Shown here: one piece after another, positions 1 through 8,127 of the stretch
Layout: every line of letters begins with the position of its first letter
Position numbering within the stretch: position 1 is the first letter of the stretch
From: Yoonia sp034652275
Lineage (GTDB): Bacteria; Pseudomonadota; Alphaproteobacteria; Rhodobacterales; Rhodobacteraceae
Assembly: GCF_034652275.1 (NCBI RefSeq)
Contig: NZ_JAXIWG010000001.1
Location: 1,704,917 to 1,768,916, forward strand
Reading direction: 5' to 3'
Length of the DNA: 64,000 nucleotides
Notes under the pieces: generated by a model
Seen by the model: only the letters and a program-made list of their open reading frames with translations
Databases searched by the model: none
What the model was told of the DNA's origin: nothing
Made by a program: the position numbers and the translations under genes

Positions 1-117
1 ACAGGGCGCAACGCGCATGAAGACCTGATCGAACTGGCCGATCTGGTGACGGAAATGGAACTGGTGAAGCACCCGTTCCGGTCCGGGATCAAGGCGCAGA
101 TCGGTGTAGAATTCTAG
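1..117 (+). CDS. cobO: Cob(I)yrinic acid a,c-diamide adenosyltransferase, C-terminal end (partial)
   Basis: Frame 1 is open from the window edge to a TAG at 115-117 and gives the last 38 residues of a protein. The tail has the pattern ELADLVTEMELVKHPF followed by GIKAQIGVEF, which I recognise as the conserved end of CobO/BtuR ATP:corrinoid adenosyltransferases. These enzymes attach the adenosyl group to the cobalt of the corrinoid ring in cobalamin synthesis. The Walker A and substrate-binding parts lie upstream of the window, so only the family assignment is supported, not the integrity of the gene. Confidence 0.8.
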   Translation, partial: TGRNAHEDLIELADLVTEMELVKHPFRSGIKAQIGVEF

Positions 118-186
118 CGTCATCCAGTTTTCATATTACTGTTACATCGCTTGCCCTGAACCAATCGGTTCAGATATAGTCGGGCG

Positions 187-858
187 ATGGGTGCAATGGT
201 TCTTCAATCGTCGGATATTGTCGCAAAGGGCGTGCAGCGTGCGGTCTATCTGCATCCGCTTGATCCAACCAAACTGATCAAAGTGCTGCGGCCCGCGATC
301 ACGATGCCGCGGCGCACGAACTTCAACGGGATTATGGACCGGCTGTTGCCCGGCACACGGCTGCGCCAGATCCGCAAAGAATATGCCGAATACCTGCGCG
401 TCATGCTGAACCATCCAGAGCCGGACTTTCACGCGCCCATCGCCCATATGTTCGGCTTTACCCCCACAAGCGAAGGTCTGGGCTGCATCACCGAACGCGT
501 TATGCAGCCTGATGGCCGGATCGGCGAAACACTGGGCGCCAAGGCCAAGGCCGGCACGCTCGCGCCGCTGCATGTGGACCTGTTGAACGATACGATCGCC
601 CGCATCTATGCCAACGATATCCGCGCCAGCGACATGAATCCCAACAACTTTGTCTTTGGCCAACGCGACAACGGCACCGGCCCCGGACCAGAGGAATGCG
701 TGCTGGTGGACGGTTTCGGCGATATCCACGCGATCCCCGTGCGGTCGATGGCGCGCTGGTCCAACCGGATGGGGCTGGACGACAGCTGCAAGCGGCTTGC
801 GCGCAATACGGGGCTGCACTGGGACCCCAAGGCGCGGCAATTCGCGCTACCCCGCTAG
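187..858 (+). CDS. YrbL-like (PhoP regulatory network) kinase-fold protein
   Basis: 223 residues. The N-terminal part resembles a protein-kinase-like lobe (KGVQRAVYLHP, then LIKVLRP, where the lysine would be the ATP-contacting one). The C-terminal lobe has a catalytic-loop-like DMNPNNFVF at about residues 148-156 and LVDGFGD at about 178-184, equivalent to a DFG-type metal-binding segment. This layout fits the YrbL family (PF10707), whose E. coli member is PhoP-regulated; the biochemical role is not known to me. ATG at 187 was taken as start; a second ATG at 196 is equally possible. The gene stands alone between cobO and an ASCH gene on the same strand, 65 bp apart. Confidence 0.7.
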   Translation: MGAMVLQSSDIVAKGVQRAVYLHPLDPTKLIKVLRPAITMPRRTNFNGIMDRLLPGTRLRQIRKEYAEYLRVMLNHPEPDFHAPIAHMFGFTPTSEGLGCITERVMQPDGRIGETLGAKAKAGTLAPLHVDLLNDTIARIYANDIRASDMNPNNFVFGQRDNGTGPGPEECVLVDGFGDIHAIPVRSMARWSNRMGLDDSCKRLARNTGLHWDPKARQFALPR

Positions 859-923
859 GCGGCTTGGCTGTTGGCGGGCAACCGCGTATAACGGACCATC
901 GCGACAGCCCCGAAAGAAAAGCC

Positions 924-1352
924 ATGACCGACGATACCGAAGACCTGCAAGATACCTATCCCGGCGCAGGCACGTTTCGCTTTGGCGACACGCCGGAGCT
1001 TTGCCAATATCTGATCGGCCTTGTCCGCCAGCGCAAGAAAACCGCAACCTGCGGGGCGGCGTCGGAATTTGCCGATGACCCAGACTCTATGCCCGTCGTC
1101 GGCCGCTGCGATATCGCCGCCAATTGGGACGGCACGCCTGCGCTGGTGATCCGCACGACCAAGGTACAGCACATCCGGTTCTGCGACGTGACCGAGGAAA
1201 TGGCTTTGGCCGAGGGTGAGAACGACAGCCTTCTGGGCTGGCGCAAGGATCACAAGGCTTATTTCAAACGCAACGGCGGTTTCGACCCCGAGATGATGCT
1301 GGTGTTCGAGCATTTTGTACTGGTCGAGGATCTGGCCGGACGCGAATTGTGA
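924..1352 (+). CDS. ASCH domain-containing protein
   Basis: 142 residues from the ATG at 924, which follows a GAAAGAAAAG stretch suitable as ribosome-binding site; the frame stays open further upstream but lacks a comparable start. The protein has the ASCH-type order: a short helical part with RQRKKTATCGAA, a strand VVGRCDIAANWDG, TPALVIRTTKVQHIRFCDVTEEMA, and a C-terminal E.FVLVEDL strand. ASCH domains have a PUA-like RNA-binding fold, and some hydrolyse modified nucleosides such as N4-acetylcytidine. Which of these applies here cannot be told. The stop is 1 bp before the next small gene, so the two are probably co-transcribed. Confidence 0.75.
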   Translation: MTDDTEDLQDTYPGAGTFRFGDTPELCQYLIGLVRQRKKTATCGAASEFADDPDSMPVVGRCDIAANWDGTPALVIRTTKVQHIRFCDVTEEMALAEGENDSLLGWRKDHKAYFKRNGGFDPEMMLVFEHFVLVEDLAGREL

Positions 1353-1353
1353 C

Positions 1354-1536
1354 ATGCGGCTCTGGATCGCCTGCCTGCTGGTCCTGATCACCCTTGCGCA
1401 TATCGCGATGTGGGCATCGGACATGCCGCGCGATCTGGCCCTGCGGCTGACGATCATCAACGCCTTGGGCTGGGCGGTGATCCTGCTCCCCTTATGGGCC
1501 GTCGGCAAATGGGCTGCAGCGCACAAGAGGCGGTGA
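1354..1536 (+). CDS. Small two-helix membrane protein, function unknown
   Basis: 60 residues starting at ATG 1354, directly after the ASCH stop codon. The sequence is nearly all membrane-like: helix 1 about residues 3-20 (ending in AHIAMW), a short loop with DMPRD, helix 2 about 30-50, and a basic tail KWAAAHKRR that would sit in the cytoplasm. No catalytic motif is visible. The tight spacing to the ASCH gene suggests co-expression. I do not recognise a named family. Confidence 0.5.
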   Translation: MRLWIACLLVLITLAHIAMWASDMPRDLALRLTIINALGWAVILLPLWAVGKWAAAHKRR

Positions 1537-1541
1537 CGGGC

Positions 1542-1564
1542 GGCGGGGTGAACCCCGCCCTACG
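1542..1564. repeat. Dispersed palindromic element, copy 1
   Basis: GGCGGGGTGAACCCCGCC followed by CTACG. It is a near-perfect inverted repeat around GTGAAC lying 5 bp after a small membrane gene. A second copy with the same core, GGGGTGAACCCC followed by GCCTACG, lies at 5584-5606. I associate this short element with intergenic spaces in Rhodobacteraceae genomes; its role may be a 3' hairpin. Confidence 0.6.
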
Positions 1565-1627
1565 GTCTTTCGCATCGCTGCGATATCGGGTAGATCGCTT
1601 GCAACATTAGATACGCTGGACATAACG

Positions 1628-4024
1628 ATGAAATTCACGCTTTCCTGGCTGAAACACCACCTTGAAACAGACGCCTCGGTTGATCTGATCGCCGAGACGC
1701 TGACCGATCTGGGGCTCGAGGTCGAAGGCGTGGAAAACCCCGCCGAACGTCTGGCCGATTTCACCATCGGCTATGTGGAAAGCGCGGAAAAGCACCCCGA
1801 CGCCGACAAGCTGCGCGTGTGTCAGGTGCAGACCAAGGACGGGCTGACCCAGATCATCTGTGGCGCCCCCAATGCGCGCGCAGGCATCACCGTCGTGATC
1901 GCCAGCCCCGGCACCTATGTCCCCGGCATCGACACGACGATCGGCGTGGGCAAGATCCGCGGCATCGAAAGTTTCGGGATGATGTGTTCCGAGCGCGAGA
2001 TGGAACTGTCCGAAGAACATGACGGGATCATCGAACTGCCGTCCGGCACCGTGGGCCAGCGGTTCACCGACTGGCTGGCAGCCAACCAGCCCGACCGCGT
2101 TGATCCGGTGATCGAGATCGCGATCACCCCGAACCGCCCTGACGCCTTGGGTGTGCGCGGGATCGCGCGCGATCTTGCAGCACGCGGTCTGGGCAAGCTG
2201 AAACCCCTGAGCGTCGATCCGGTGCCTGCCAGCTTCACCGCCGACTTAAACGTGTCCATTGATGACGATACACGCGACGGGTGCCCCGTTTTCTGTGGCC
2301 GTTTGATCCGTGGCGTCAAGAACGGCCCCAGCCCCGCATGGCTGCAAACGCAGCTGCGTGCCATCGGCCTGCGTCCCATCAGTTTCCTTGTCGATGTGAC
2401 CAACTGGTTCACCTATGACCTGAACCGCCCCCTGCACGTCTTCGACGCCGACAAGGTGCATGGCAATCTGCGCGTCCACCGCGCCAAGGGTGGCGAGACG
2501 ATTCTGGCACTCGACGACCGGACCTACACCTTGCAGGCAGGCCAGATCGCGATCTCCGACGATCAGGGCGTGGAAAGCATCGCAGGCATCATGGGCGGTG
2601 AGGCAACCGGCTGCACCGACGAGACGGTGAATGTCTTTGTCGAAAGCGCCTATTGGGACCCGATCCAGATCGCCTATACCGGCCGCGCGCTGAAGATCAA
2701 TTCCGACGCCCGTTACCGTTTCGAACGCGGGATCGACCCCGCCTTCACCCCCGAAGGGCTGGAACATGCGGTGCGGATGATCGTCGATCACGCAGGCGGC
2801 GAAGCGTCAGAGCTGATTATCGCAGGCGAAGTGCCCGACACATCCCGCGCCTACCGTCTGGATGCGGAGCGTGTCATCAGCCTTGTCGGTATGGACATCC
2901 CCGAAAGCACCCAGCGCCAGACGCTGACCGCACTGGGCTTCCGTCTCGAAGGCGATATGGCGCATGTGCCGTCTTGGCGCCCCGACGTGCTGGGCGAGGC
3001 TGATCTGGTCGAAGAGGTCGCGCGCATCGCGTCGCTGACCAAGCTCAAGGGCAAGCCGATGCCGCGCATGGATGCAGGCGTGCCAAAGCCGATCCTGACC
3101 GCAGGCCAGCAGCGTCAGCAATCCGCACGCCGGACGATGGCGGCGCTGGGGTATAACGAATGCGTCACCTACAGCTTTGTCGATAAAGACGCCGCGACCC
3201 TGTTCGGCGGTGGCGATGACGCGACCATGCTGGAAAACCCGATCTCGAGCGAATTGTCGCATATGCGCCCGAACCTGTTGCCCGGTCTTTTGCGTGCCGC
3301 GGCCCGCAATCAGGCGCGCGGCTTCATGGATATGGCCTTGTTCGAGGTCGGTGCCGGTTTCCACGGTGGCGAACCGGGCGAACAGCACAACCTGATCACC
3401 GGCGTGCTGATTGGTAAGACCGCCAGCAAGGAAGTCCATGGCACGTCCCGCGCGGTCGACCTGTACGACGCCAAGGCGGATGCGGAATCCGTGCTCGCTG
3501 CCATCGGCGCACCCGCAAAGGTGCAAATCCTGCGCGGTGCCTCTGCATGGTGGCACCCCGGTCGGCATGGCATGATCTGCCTTGGTCCGAAAAAGGTGCT
3601 GGCCGTATTCGGCGAACTGCACCCGAAGATCCTGCGCGAGATGGATATCAAAGGCCCCGCCGTCGCCTTCTGCATCTGGCCCGACGAAGTGCCCGTGCCG
3701 AAAACCAAGACCGCGACACGCCCCGCACTGGTCGCGACCGACCTGCAAGCGGTGGAACGTGACTTCGCTTTTGTCGTGGACCACGAGGTCGAGGCGCTGA
3801 CGCTGGTCAATGCGGCCCTTGGGGCGGACAAATCGCTGATCAGCGATGTGCGGGTCTTTGACCAGTTCATCGGTGGCAATCTGGGTGAGGGCAAGAAATC
3901 CATCGCCGTCACCGTGCGCCTGCAACCCACGACCGCAACGCTGAAGGATGCCGAAATCGAGGCGATCAGCGCCAAGATCGTGGACAAGGTCACCAAGGCG
4001 ACCGGCGGCAGCCTACGCGGCTAA
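1628..4024 (+). CDS. pheT: Phenylalanine--tRNA ligase beta subunit
   Basis: 798 residues, full length for bacterial PheT. In order: N-terminal part beginning MKFTLSWLKHHLET, an EMAP/YtpR-type tRNA-binding domain at about 39-150 (CQVQTKDG, IICGAPNARAG), B3/B4 editing domain at about 210-370, B5 domain at about 400-470, catalytic-core-like domain at about 480-690, and the C-terminal ferredoxin-fold anticodon-binding domain from about 705 (AVERDFAFVVD to the end). It forms the alpha2-beta2 enzyme with PheS, which charges tRNA-Phe. Its partner gene is not adjacent: pheS lies 23 kb away on the opposite strand. The last 12 bp overlap the convergent LysR gene. Confidence 0.97.
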   Translation: MKFTLSWLKHHLETDASVDLIAETLTDLGLEVEGVENPAERLADFTIGYVESAEKHPDADKLRVCQVQTKDGLTQIICGAPNARAGITVVIASPGTYVPGIDTTIGVGKIRGIESFGMMCSEREMELSEEHDGIIELPSGTVGQRFTDWLAANQPDRVDPVIEIAITPNRPDALGVRGIARDLAARGLGKLKPLSVDPVPASFTADLNVSIDDDTRDGCPVFCGRLIRGVKNGPSPAWLQTQLRAIGLRPISFLVDVTNWFTYDLNRPLHVFDADKVHGNLRVHRAKGGETILALDDRTYTLQAGQIAISDDQGVESIAGIMGGEATGCTDETVNVFVESAYWDPIQIAYTGRALKINSDARYRFERGIDPAFTPEGLEHAVRMIVDHAGGEASELIIAGEVPDTSRAYRLDAERVISLVGMDIPESTQRQTLTALGFRLEGDMAHVPSWRPDVLGEADLVEEVARIASLTKLKGKPMPRMDAGVPKPILTAGQQRQQSARRTMAALGYNECVTYSFVDKDAATLFGGGDDATMLENPISSELSHMRPNLLPGLLRAAARNQARGFMDMALFEVGAGFHGGEPGEQHNLITGVLIGKTASKEVHGTSRAVDLYDAKADAESVLAAIGAPAKVQILRGASAWWHPGRHGMICLGPKKVLAVFGELHPKILREMDIKGPAVAFCIWPDEVPVPKTKTATRPALVATDLQAVERDFAFVVDHEVEALTLVNAALGADKSLISDVRVFDQFIGGNLGEGKKSIAVTVRLQPTTATLKDAEIEAISAKIVDKVTKATGGSLRG

Positions 4025-4891
4025 GTGGTCTGCCAGCACATCGAACACCAGCCTGATGCGCGGGCTGGTGTGCAATTCCTCATGCGTGACCAGCCAGACC
4101 GGAAACAGGATCGGGGGGTGGTCGGGCAGGATCAGCCGCATGTCAGGGCAGGCGCGGGCCATCTGTATATCGATAGGCAAAATGCCCAATCCTTCCTGAC
4201 ATAGCGCCCAGGCGACAGACCCGTTTTCGGAGACATAGCGGAATTGGGCGGCACCGACCGGAAAACCCCGCTTTTGCAGGTGCTCGGCCATGCGGGTTGT
4301 GTCGCCATAGCTGATGAAATCATGCGATTTGAGGTCATCAGGTGTCAAAATCGCCGGATGACGCGCCAGATAGTCGGGGCTCGCGTACAACCGCGCTTCG
4401 CCATCGGGCAGGCGGCGGGCGATCAGGTTGGGCTGGTCGGGGCGCTGGTGGCGCACGGCGATATCGGCCTCGCGCCGGTTGAGGTTGCGGATGTCATTGG
4501 CGGCGACCAGTTCGACCTCTAGCTGCGGTGCCAGATCACGGATGCGGCGCAGCGCGGCAGGCAGGCGCTCCGCCGACATCAGGTCGCTGGCGGTGATGCG
4601 CACGCGCCCCGTCATGTCCTGCGTCTGTCCGGCGGCAGCAAGAGCGATCCGGTCCGCCGCCTCGCCCATCGCGCGGACATGGACCAGCAGGTCGGCACCG
4701 CTTTGCGTCAGGGTCAACCCGCGCCCTGCACGCATGAACAGGTCCAGCCCCAGTTCCTGTTCCAGCGCGGTGATCTGGCGGCCCAGCGTCGGCTGCGTCA
4801 GCCCCAACCGCCGTGCGCCCGCTGATAGCGACCCGCCTTCGGCCACCGCCAGAAAGCCGCGGATCCGGTTCCAGTCAAATGATCTATCCAT
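4013..4891 (-). CDS. LysR-family transcriptional regulator
   Basis: 292 residues from the ATG at 4891 (an in-frame ATG at 4903 would add MLFR). The winged helix-turn-helix fills residues 3-62 (WNRIRGFLAVAEGGSLSAGA, then LTQPTLGRQITALEQELG), typical of the LysR family. The rest is the periplasmic-binding-like effector domain, with RVRITASDLMSAERLP, a YASPDYL segment and CQEGLGILP. It is divergent to a methyltransferase gene starting at 4976, so it probably controls that gene and itself. The effector cannot be predicted. Its 3' end overlaps pheT tail to tail by 12 bp. Confidence 0.9.
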   Translation of the reverse strand: MDRSFDWNRIRGFLAVAEGGSLSAGARRLGLTQPTLGRQITALEQELGLDLFMRAGRGLTLTQSGADLLVHVRAMGEAADRIALAAAGQTQDMTGRVRITASDLMSAERLPAALRRIRDLAPQLEVELVAANDIRNLNRREADIAVRHQRPDQPNLIARRLPDGEARLYASPDYLARHPAILTPDDLKSHDFISYGDTTRMAEHLQKRGFPVGAAQFRYVSENGSVAWALCQEGLGILPIDIQMARACPDMRLILPDHPPILFPVWLVTHEELHTSPRIRLVFDVLADHLAA

Positions 4892-4898
4892 GCGAAAA

Positions 4899-4926
4899 AG
4901 CATATAATGACGCCAAAAATAGTCAA
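4899..4926 (-). promoter_or_regulatory. Candidate sigma70-type promoter of the LysR gene, possibly leaderless
   Basis: Reading the minus strand, TTGACT (4926-4921) is followed after 16 bp by TATGCT (4904-4899). The -10 box ends 7 bp before the ATG at 4891, which would place the transcription start on or beside the start codon and make the mRNA leaderless. This favours 4891 over 4903 as start. It is pattern matching only; the methyltransferase promoter must share the same 84-bp space. Confidence 0.35.
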
Positions 4927-4975
4927 TATCATGCTGATGCGTATGGATGTATCTTGTTCCAAACAGGAGAAGACA

Positions 4976-5593
4976 ATGACCGACACCGCCACCTTCTGGG
5001 ACCGCGAGGCAGAGAAATACGCAGCCTCTGCCATCGGCAACCCTGCCGCCTATGCCTATACGCTGGGCCGGACCCGCAGCTATCTGCGCCCGACCGATCA
5101 TGTGCTGGAAATCGCTTGCGGCACGGGGTCGACCGCTGTTCTGCTAGCGCCGGATGTAGCCCGCTATCTTGGCACCGACATCTCGCCGCAGATGATCCGC
5201 ATCGCGCGGGGCAAGCTGCCGGTGGCTGGGGCTGACCTGACCTTTGATGTGGCGGGTGATCTGCCGGACGCGGGTCCGTTCAACGCGATCCTTGCGCATA
5301 GCTTTTTTCACCTTGTCCCCGATATGGAACGGCGGATGGCGCGGATTTACGACCTGCTGACGCCGGGGGGCTACTTCATTTCCAAGACCGCAACGCTGAA
5401 AGGGCGCGGTCTGAAATGGGCACTGATCGGAGCGGTGATCCCGCTGGCGCAGATGCTGGGCAAGGCCCCCTATCTGCGCAAATTCAGCGCGGCGGAACTG
5501 GAACAGGCCGTGCGCGATGCAGGCTTCGAGATTGTCGAGAGCGGGGATTTCGCAACCCCCGCCCGTTATGTTGTGGCGCGCAAGCCGGGGTGA
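4976..5593 (+). CDS. Class I SAM-dependent methyltransferase
   Basis: 205 residues. The start at 4976 is set by an ACAGGAGAAG ribosome-binding site at 4964-4973; the longer open frame upstream has none. Motif I is VLEIACGTGS at residues 43-52 (SAM binding), followed by an acidic post-I strand YLGTDIS, motif II-like FNAILAHSFFHLV and LLTPGGYFISKT (post-III). The fold is the UbiE/Methyltransf_11 type, with small-molecule substrates. No substrate can be assigned. It is divergently transcribed from the LysR gene, its likely regulator. The stop codon TGA at 5591-5593 lies inside a dispersed repeat element. Confidence 0.85.
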   Translation: MTDTATFWDREAEKYAASAIGNPAAYAYTLGRTRSYLRPTDHVLEIACGTGSTAVLLAPDVARYLGTDISPQMIRIARGKLPVAGADLTFDVAGDLPDAGPFNAILAHSFFHLVPDMERRMARIYDLLTPGGYFISKTATLKGRGLKWALIGAVIPLAQMLGKAPYLRKFSAAELEQAVRDAGFEIVESGDFATPARYVVARKPG

Positions 5594-5606
5594 ACCCCGG
5601 CCTACG
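5584..5606. repeat. Dispersed palindromic element, copy 2, supplying two stop codons
   Basis: GCCGGGGTGAACCCCGGC followed by CTACG, the same element as at 1542-1564. Here it lies between two convergent genes and contains the TGA that ends the methyltransferase (5591-5593) and, on the other strand, the TAG that ends the glutathione transferase (5604-5602). Confidence 0.6.
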
Positions 5607-6297
5607 ACGTCGCGGGGATCGACTTGGCATTGGCGACGGCAGGGCGGGCGTAGAACCTTTCCACATAGGCGGGCACGTTTTTCAGGTCGTGATAGCCGAC
5701 CACATCCTTGGTGCCGTAAAACTCCAGCGCATTGATCCACGGTGCCAAGGCCATATCCGCGATGGAATAGTCGCCTGCGATCCAGTCCTGCCCTTCGAGC
5801 TGTTTTTCGATCACGGCCAGCAGGCGGATCGCCTCGTCGCGGTAGCGGTCGCGGGGGCGGTCATCCTCGATCTGGGCACCGGCGAATTTGAAGAAAAAGC
5901 CCATCTGCCCGAACATCGGCCCGACGCCGCCCATCTGGAACATCAGCCATTGCGTGATGTGGTGCTTGTCGGCAGCGGTTTTGCCGATGAACTTGCCAGT
6001 TTTTTCGGCCAGATACAGCAGGATCGCCCCGCTTTCGAACAAGGCAAGCGGGCCTTCGGGACCGTTCGGGTCGATGATCGCGGGAATCTTGTTGTTGGGG
6101 TTCAGCGACAAAAACTCGGGGCTTTTGACATCCGCACCCTTGAGCGTCACCAGATGGGGTTCATAGGCCAGCCCCATTTCCTCCAGCGCGATGGACACCT
6201 TCACGCCATTGGGCGTGGGGTAGGAATACAGCTGGATCACAGACGGGTCCTTGGCAGGCCAGCGCGCGGTGATCGGGAATGAGGACAGGTCGGACAT
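5602..6297 (-). CDS. Glutathione S-transferase, YfcG/Ure2p-like
   Basis: 231 residues. The N-terminal thioredoxin-like domain (about 20-100) has VIQLYSYPTPNGVKVSIALE, the cis-proline region NNKIPAIIDPNG and the glutathione-contacting FESGAILLYLAEKTG. The helical C-terminal domain carries DWIAGDYSIADMALAPWI, the N-capping box of GSTs. The TPNGVK and NPNNKIPA signatures are those of the Ure2p/YfcG group, which act as glutathione-dependent disulfide reductases rather than classical conjugating GSTs. It is monocistronic, convergent with the methyltransferase, with its stop codon inside the repeat at 5584-5606. Confidence 0.88.
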   Translation of the reverse strand: MSDLSSFPITARWPAKDPSVIQLYSYPTPNGVKVSIALEEMGLAYEPHLVTLKGADVKSPEFLSLNPNNKIPAIIDPNGPEGPLALFESGAILLYLAEKTGKFIGKTAADKHHITQWLMFQMGGVGPMFGQMGFFFKFAGAQIEDDRPRDRYRDEAIRLLAVIEKQLEGQDWIAGDYSIADMALAPWINALEFYGTKDVVGYHDLKNVPAYVERFYARPAVANAKSIPATS

Positions 6298-6450
6298 GAG
6301 GCGGTTCCTTTCGCGGGTTACCCGTCTGACCTAAGCACGTCACCACGTTGAAAAAACCCGTGTTCATGTTTGTTAATGTTGCTAAAGATGTGCGCAACCG
6401 CGCAGCCGGCACAAGACCGGGGCGCAGGGGGACAACATGAGGGAACAACT

Positions 6451-6837
6451 ATGATTCAAGAATTCAAGGATTTTATCGCCAAGGGCAGCGTCATGGACCT
6501 GGCCGTCGGTATCATCATCGGCGCGGCCTTTACCGCGATCGTCAGCAGTCTGGTCGAGGACCTGATCCAGCCACTGATCGGCCTGATCATCGGCGGGATC
6601 GACTTTAGCGGTCTCAGCTTTGGCGTGGGCGATGCGCAGTTCATGTACGGCAATTTCATCACCGCGCTGATCAATTTCCTGATCATCGCCTTTGTGGTGT
6701 TCATGCTGGTGAAGGCGGTCAACCGCGTAAAATCCATCGCGGAAAAGCCCGATGATGTCGCGCCAGAGGTCAAGACCGGCCCGTCCGAACTCGATATCCT
6801 GATCGACATCCGCGACGCATTGGCCAAGCGGCCATAA
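6451..6837 (+). CDS. mscL: Large-conductance mechanosensitive channel
   Basis: 128 residues, normal length for MscL. N-terminal amphipathic helix MIQEFKDFIAKGSVMDLAVG, then pore-lining TM1 (about 15-45, VGIIIGAAFTAIVSSLV), a periplasmic loop, TM2 (about 67-95, FLIIAFVVFMLVKAVNR) and a C-terminal charged helical bundle (ELDILIDIRDALAKR). The channel opens under membrane tension and releases solutes on hypo-osmotic shock. ATG at 6451 follows GAGGGAAC. The gene is followed by a strong hairpin terminator. Confidence 0.96.
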   Translation: MIQEFKDFIAKGSVMDLAVGIIIGAAFTAIVSSLVEDLIQPLIGLIIGGIDFSGLSFGVGDAQFMYGNFITALINFLIIAFVVFMLVKAVNRVKSIAEKPDDVAPEVKTGPSELDILIDIRDALAKRP

Positions 6838-6843
6838 TCCGGG

Positions 6844-6871
6844 AAAGGCCCGCCTTGCAGCGGGCCTTTTT
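6844..6871 (+). terminator. Rho-independent terminator after mscL
   Basis: AAAGGCCCGC and GCGGGCCTTT (6844-6853 and 6860-6869) form a 10-bp stem with a 6-nt loop followed by a T run. Because the stem begins with A residues on the other strand, it may also end the convergent ald transcript. Confidence 0.85.
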
Positions 6872-6873
6872 CA

Positions 6874-7992
6874 TTATGCCTTGAGCGCCAAAGCAGGCGC
6901 CAGCACGTCAATCCCCAGGGCTTTACCCACGGCATAATAGGTCAACCGGCCTGCATGCACATTCAGCCCGGCCAGCAGGTGCGGATCATCCTCGCAGGCC
7001 TTGCGCCAGCCCTTGTCGGCCAAGGCCAGCATGAAGGGCATTGTCGCATTGCCCAGCGCGATGGTCGATGTGCGCGCCACCGCCCCCGGCATATTCGCCA
7101 CGCAGTAATGCATGATCCCGTCCACATCATAGATCGGGTCCTGATGCGTCGTGGCGCGGGATGTCTCGAAACATCCACCCTGGTCGATGGCCACATCGAC
7201 CAGTACGGACCCCGGTTTCAGTTCTGCCAGTTGGGCGCGTGAAATCAACTTGGGTGCCGCAGCACCGGGGATCAGCACGGCCCCGATGATCATGTCAGCT
7301 TCGCGGGCGAGCGCGATAGTATTCGCTTTGCTCGCATAGCTGGTCTTGAACTGGCCTGCGAACGCATCATCAAGATAGCGCAGGCGCGGCAGCGACCGGT
7401 CCAGCACGGTTACATCCGCGCCCATGCCTGCCGCGATCCGCGCGGCATGTGTACCCACCACACCGCCACCGATCACGACGACGCGGGCAGGTGCCACACC
7501 CGGCACACCGCCCATCAAAACGCCGCGCCCGCCATTGGCCTTTTGCAAGGTCCATGCGCCCACCTGCGGGGCAAGCCGGCCTGCGACCTCGGACATGGGC
7601 GCCAGCAAGGGCAACCCGCCACGATCATCGGTGACGGTTTCATAGGCGATGCAGGTCGCACCGGATGCCATCAGGTCGCGCGTCTGATCTGGGTCGGGGG
7701 CCAGATGCAGGTAGGTGAACAGGATCTGCCCCTTCCGCAGCATCTTGCGTTCCACCGCCTGCGGTTCCTTGACCTTCACGATCATGTCGGCGCTGGCGAA
7801 TATATCCGCCGCTGTTGTCGCGATCTGCGCACCCACAGCGATGTAATCGTCATCGCTGAACCCCGCGCCGACGCCTGCGCCGGTCTCGATCATGACCGTG
7901 TGGCCATGCGCGACAGCCTCTTGTGCGGCATCAGGTGTGACCCCGACACGAAATTCCTGTGGTTTGATTTCTTTTGGACAGCCGATCAGCAT
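6874..7992 (-). CDS. ald: Alanine dehydrogenase
   Basis: 372 residues from ATG 7992, preceded by GGGAGGTT as ribosome-binding site; length matches the family. It interconverts L-alanine and pyruvate with NAD+/NADH. The N-terminal substrate domain has GCPKEIKPQEFRVG, VKVKEP with the substrate lysine, and LFTYLHLAPD with the catalytic histidine. The Rossmann part has VVIGGGVVGTHAARIAAGMG near residue 170 and LVDVAIDQGGCFETSR. Its gene is divergent to an Lrp-type regulator, the usual arrangement for alanine-inducible ald. Confidence 0.95.
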   Translation of the reverse strand: MLIGCPKEIKPQEFRVGVTPDAAQEAVAHGHTVMIETGAGVGAGFSDDDYIAVGAQIATTAADIFASADMIVKVKEPQAVERKMLRKGQILFTYLHLAPDPDQTRDLMASGATCIAYETVTDDRGGLPLLAPMSEVAGRLAPQVGAWTLQKANGGRGVLMGGVPGVAPARVVVIGGGVVGTHAARIAAGMGADVTVLDRSLPRLRYLDDAFAGQFKTSYASKANTIALAREADMIIGAVLIPGAAAPKLISRAQLAELKPGSVLVDVAIDQGGCFETSRATTHQDPIYDVDGIMHYCVANMPGAVARTSTIALGNATMPFMLALADKGWRKACEDDPHLLAGLNVHAGRLTYYAVGKALGIDVLAPALALKA

Positions 7993-8127
7993 TGTGAACC
8001 TCCCATAATATGCCACTACCCTGAAGGCGTGTGGCCGCAATTTCTTGGAATCCTGCCTTGGGTTAGAGCATGTTTCGCGCTAGGATCATCCGTCAAACAT
8101 TCATTTCACGAAAGGATCTTGCACGCC

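Noticed and set aside
7447..8127. Upstream extension of the Lrp-family gene
   Set aside because: The extension runs antisense through ald; the ATG at 8128 with AAAGGATC gives a normal-length Lrp protein.
7993..8127. Lrp binding sites in the ald/lrp intergenic region
   Set aside because: I could not find a convincing palindrome or phased A-tracts by eye, so no site is reported.
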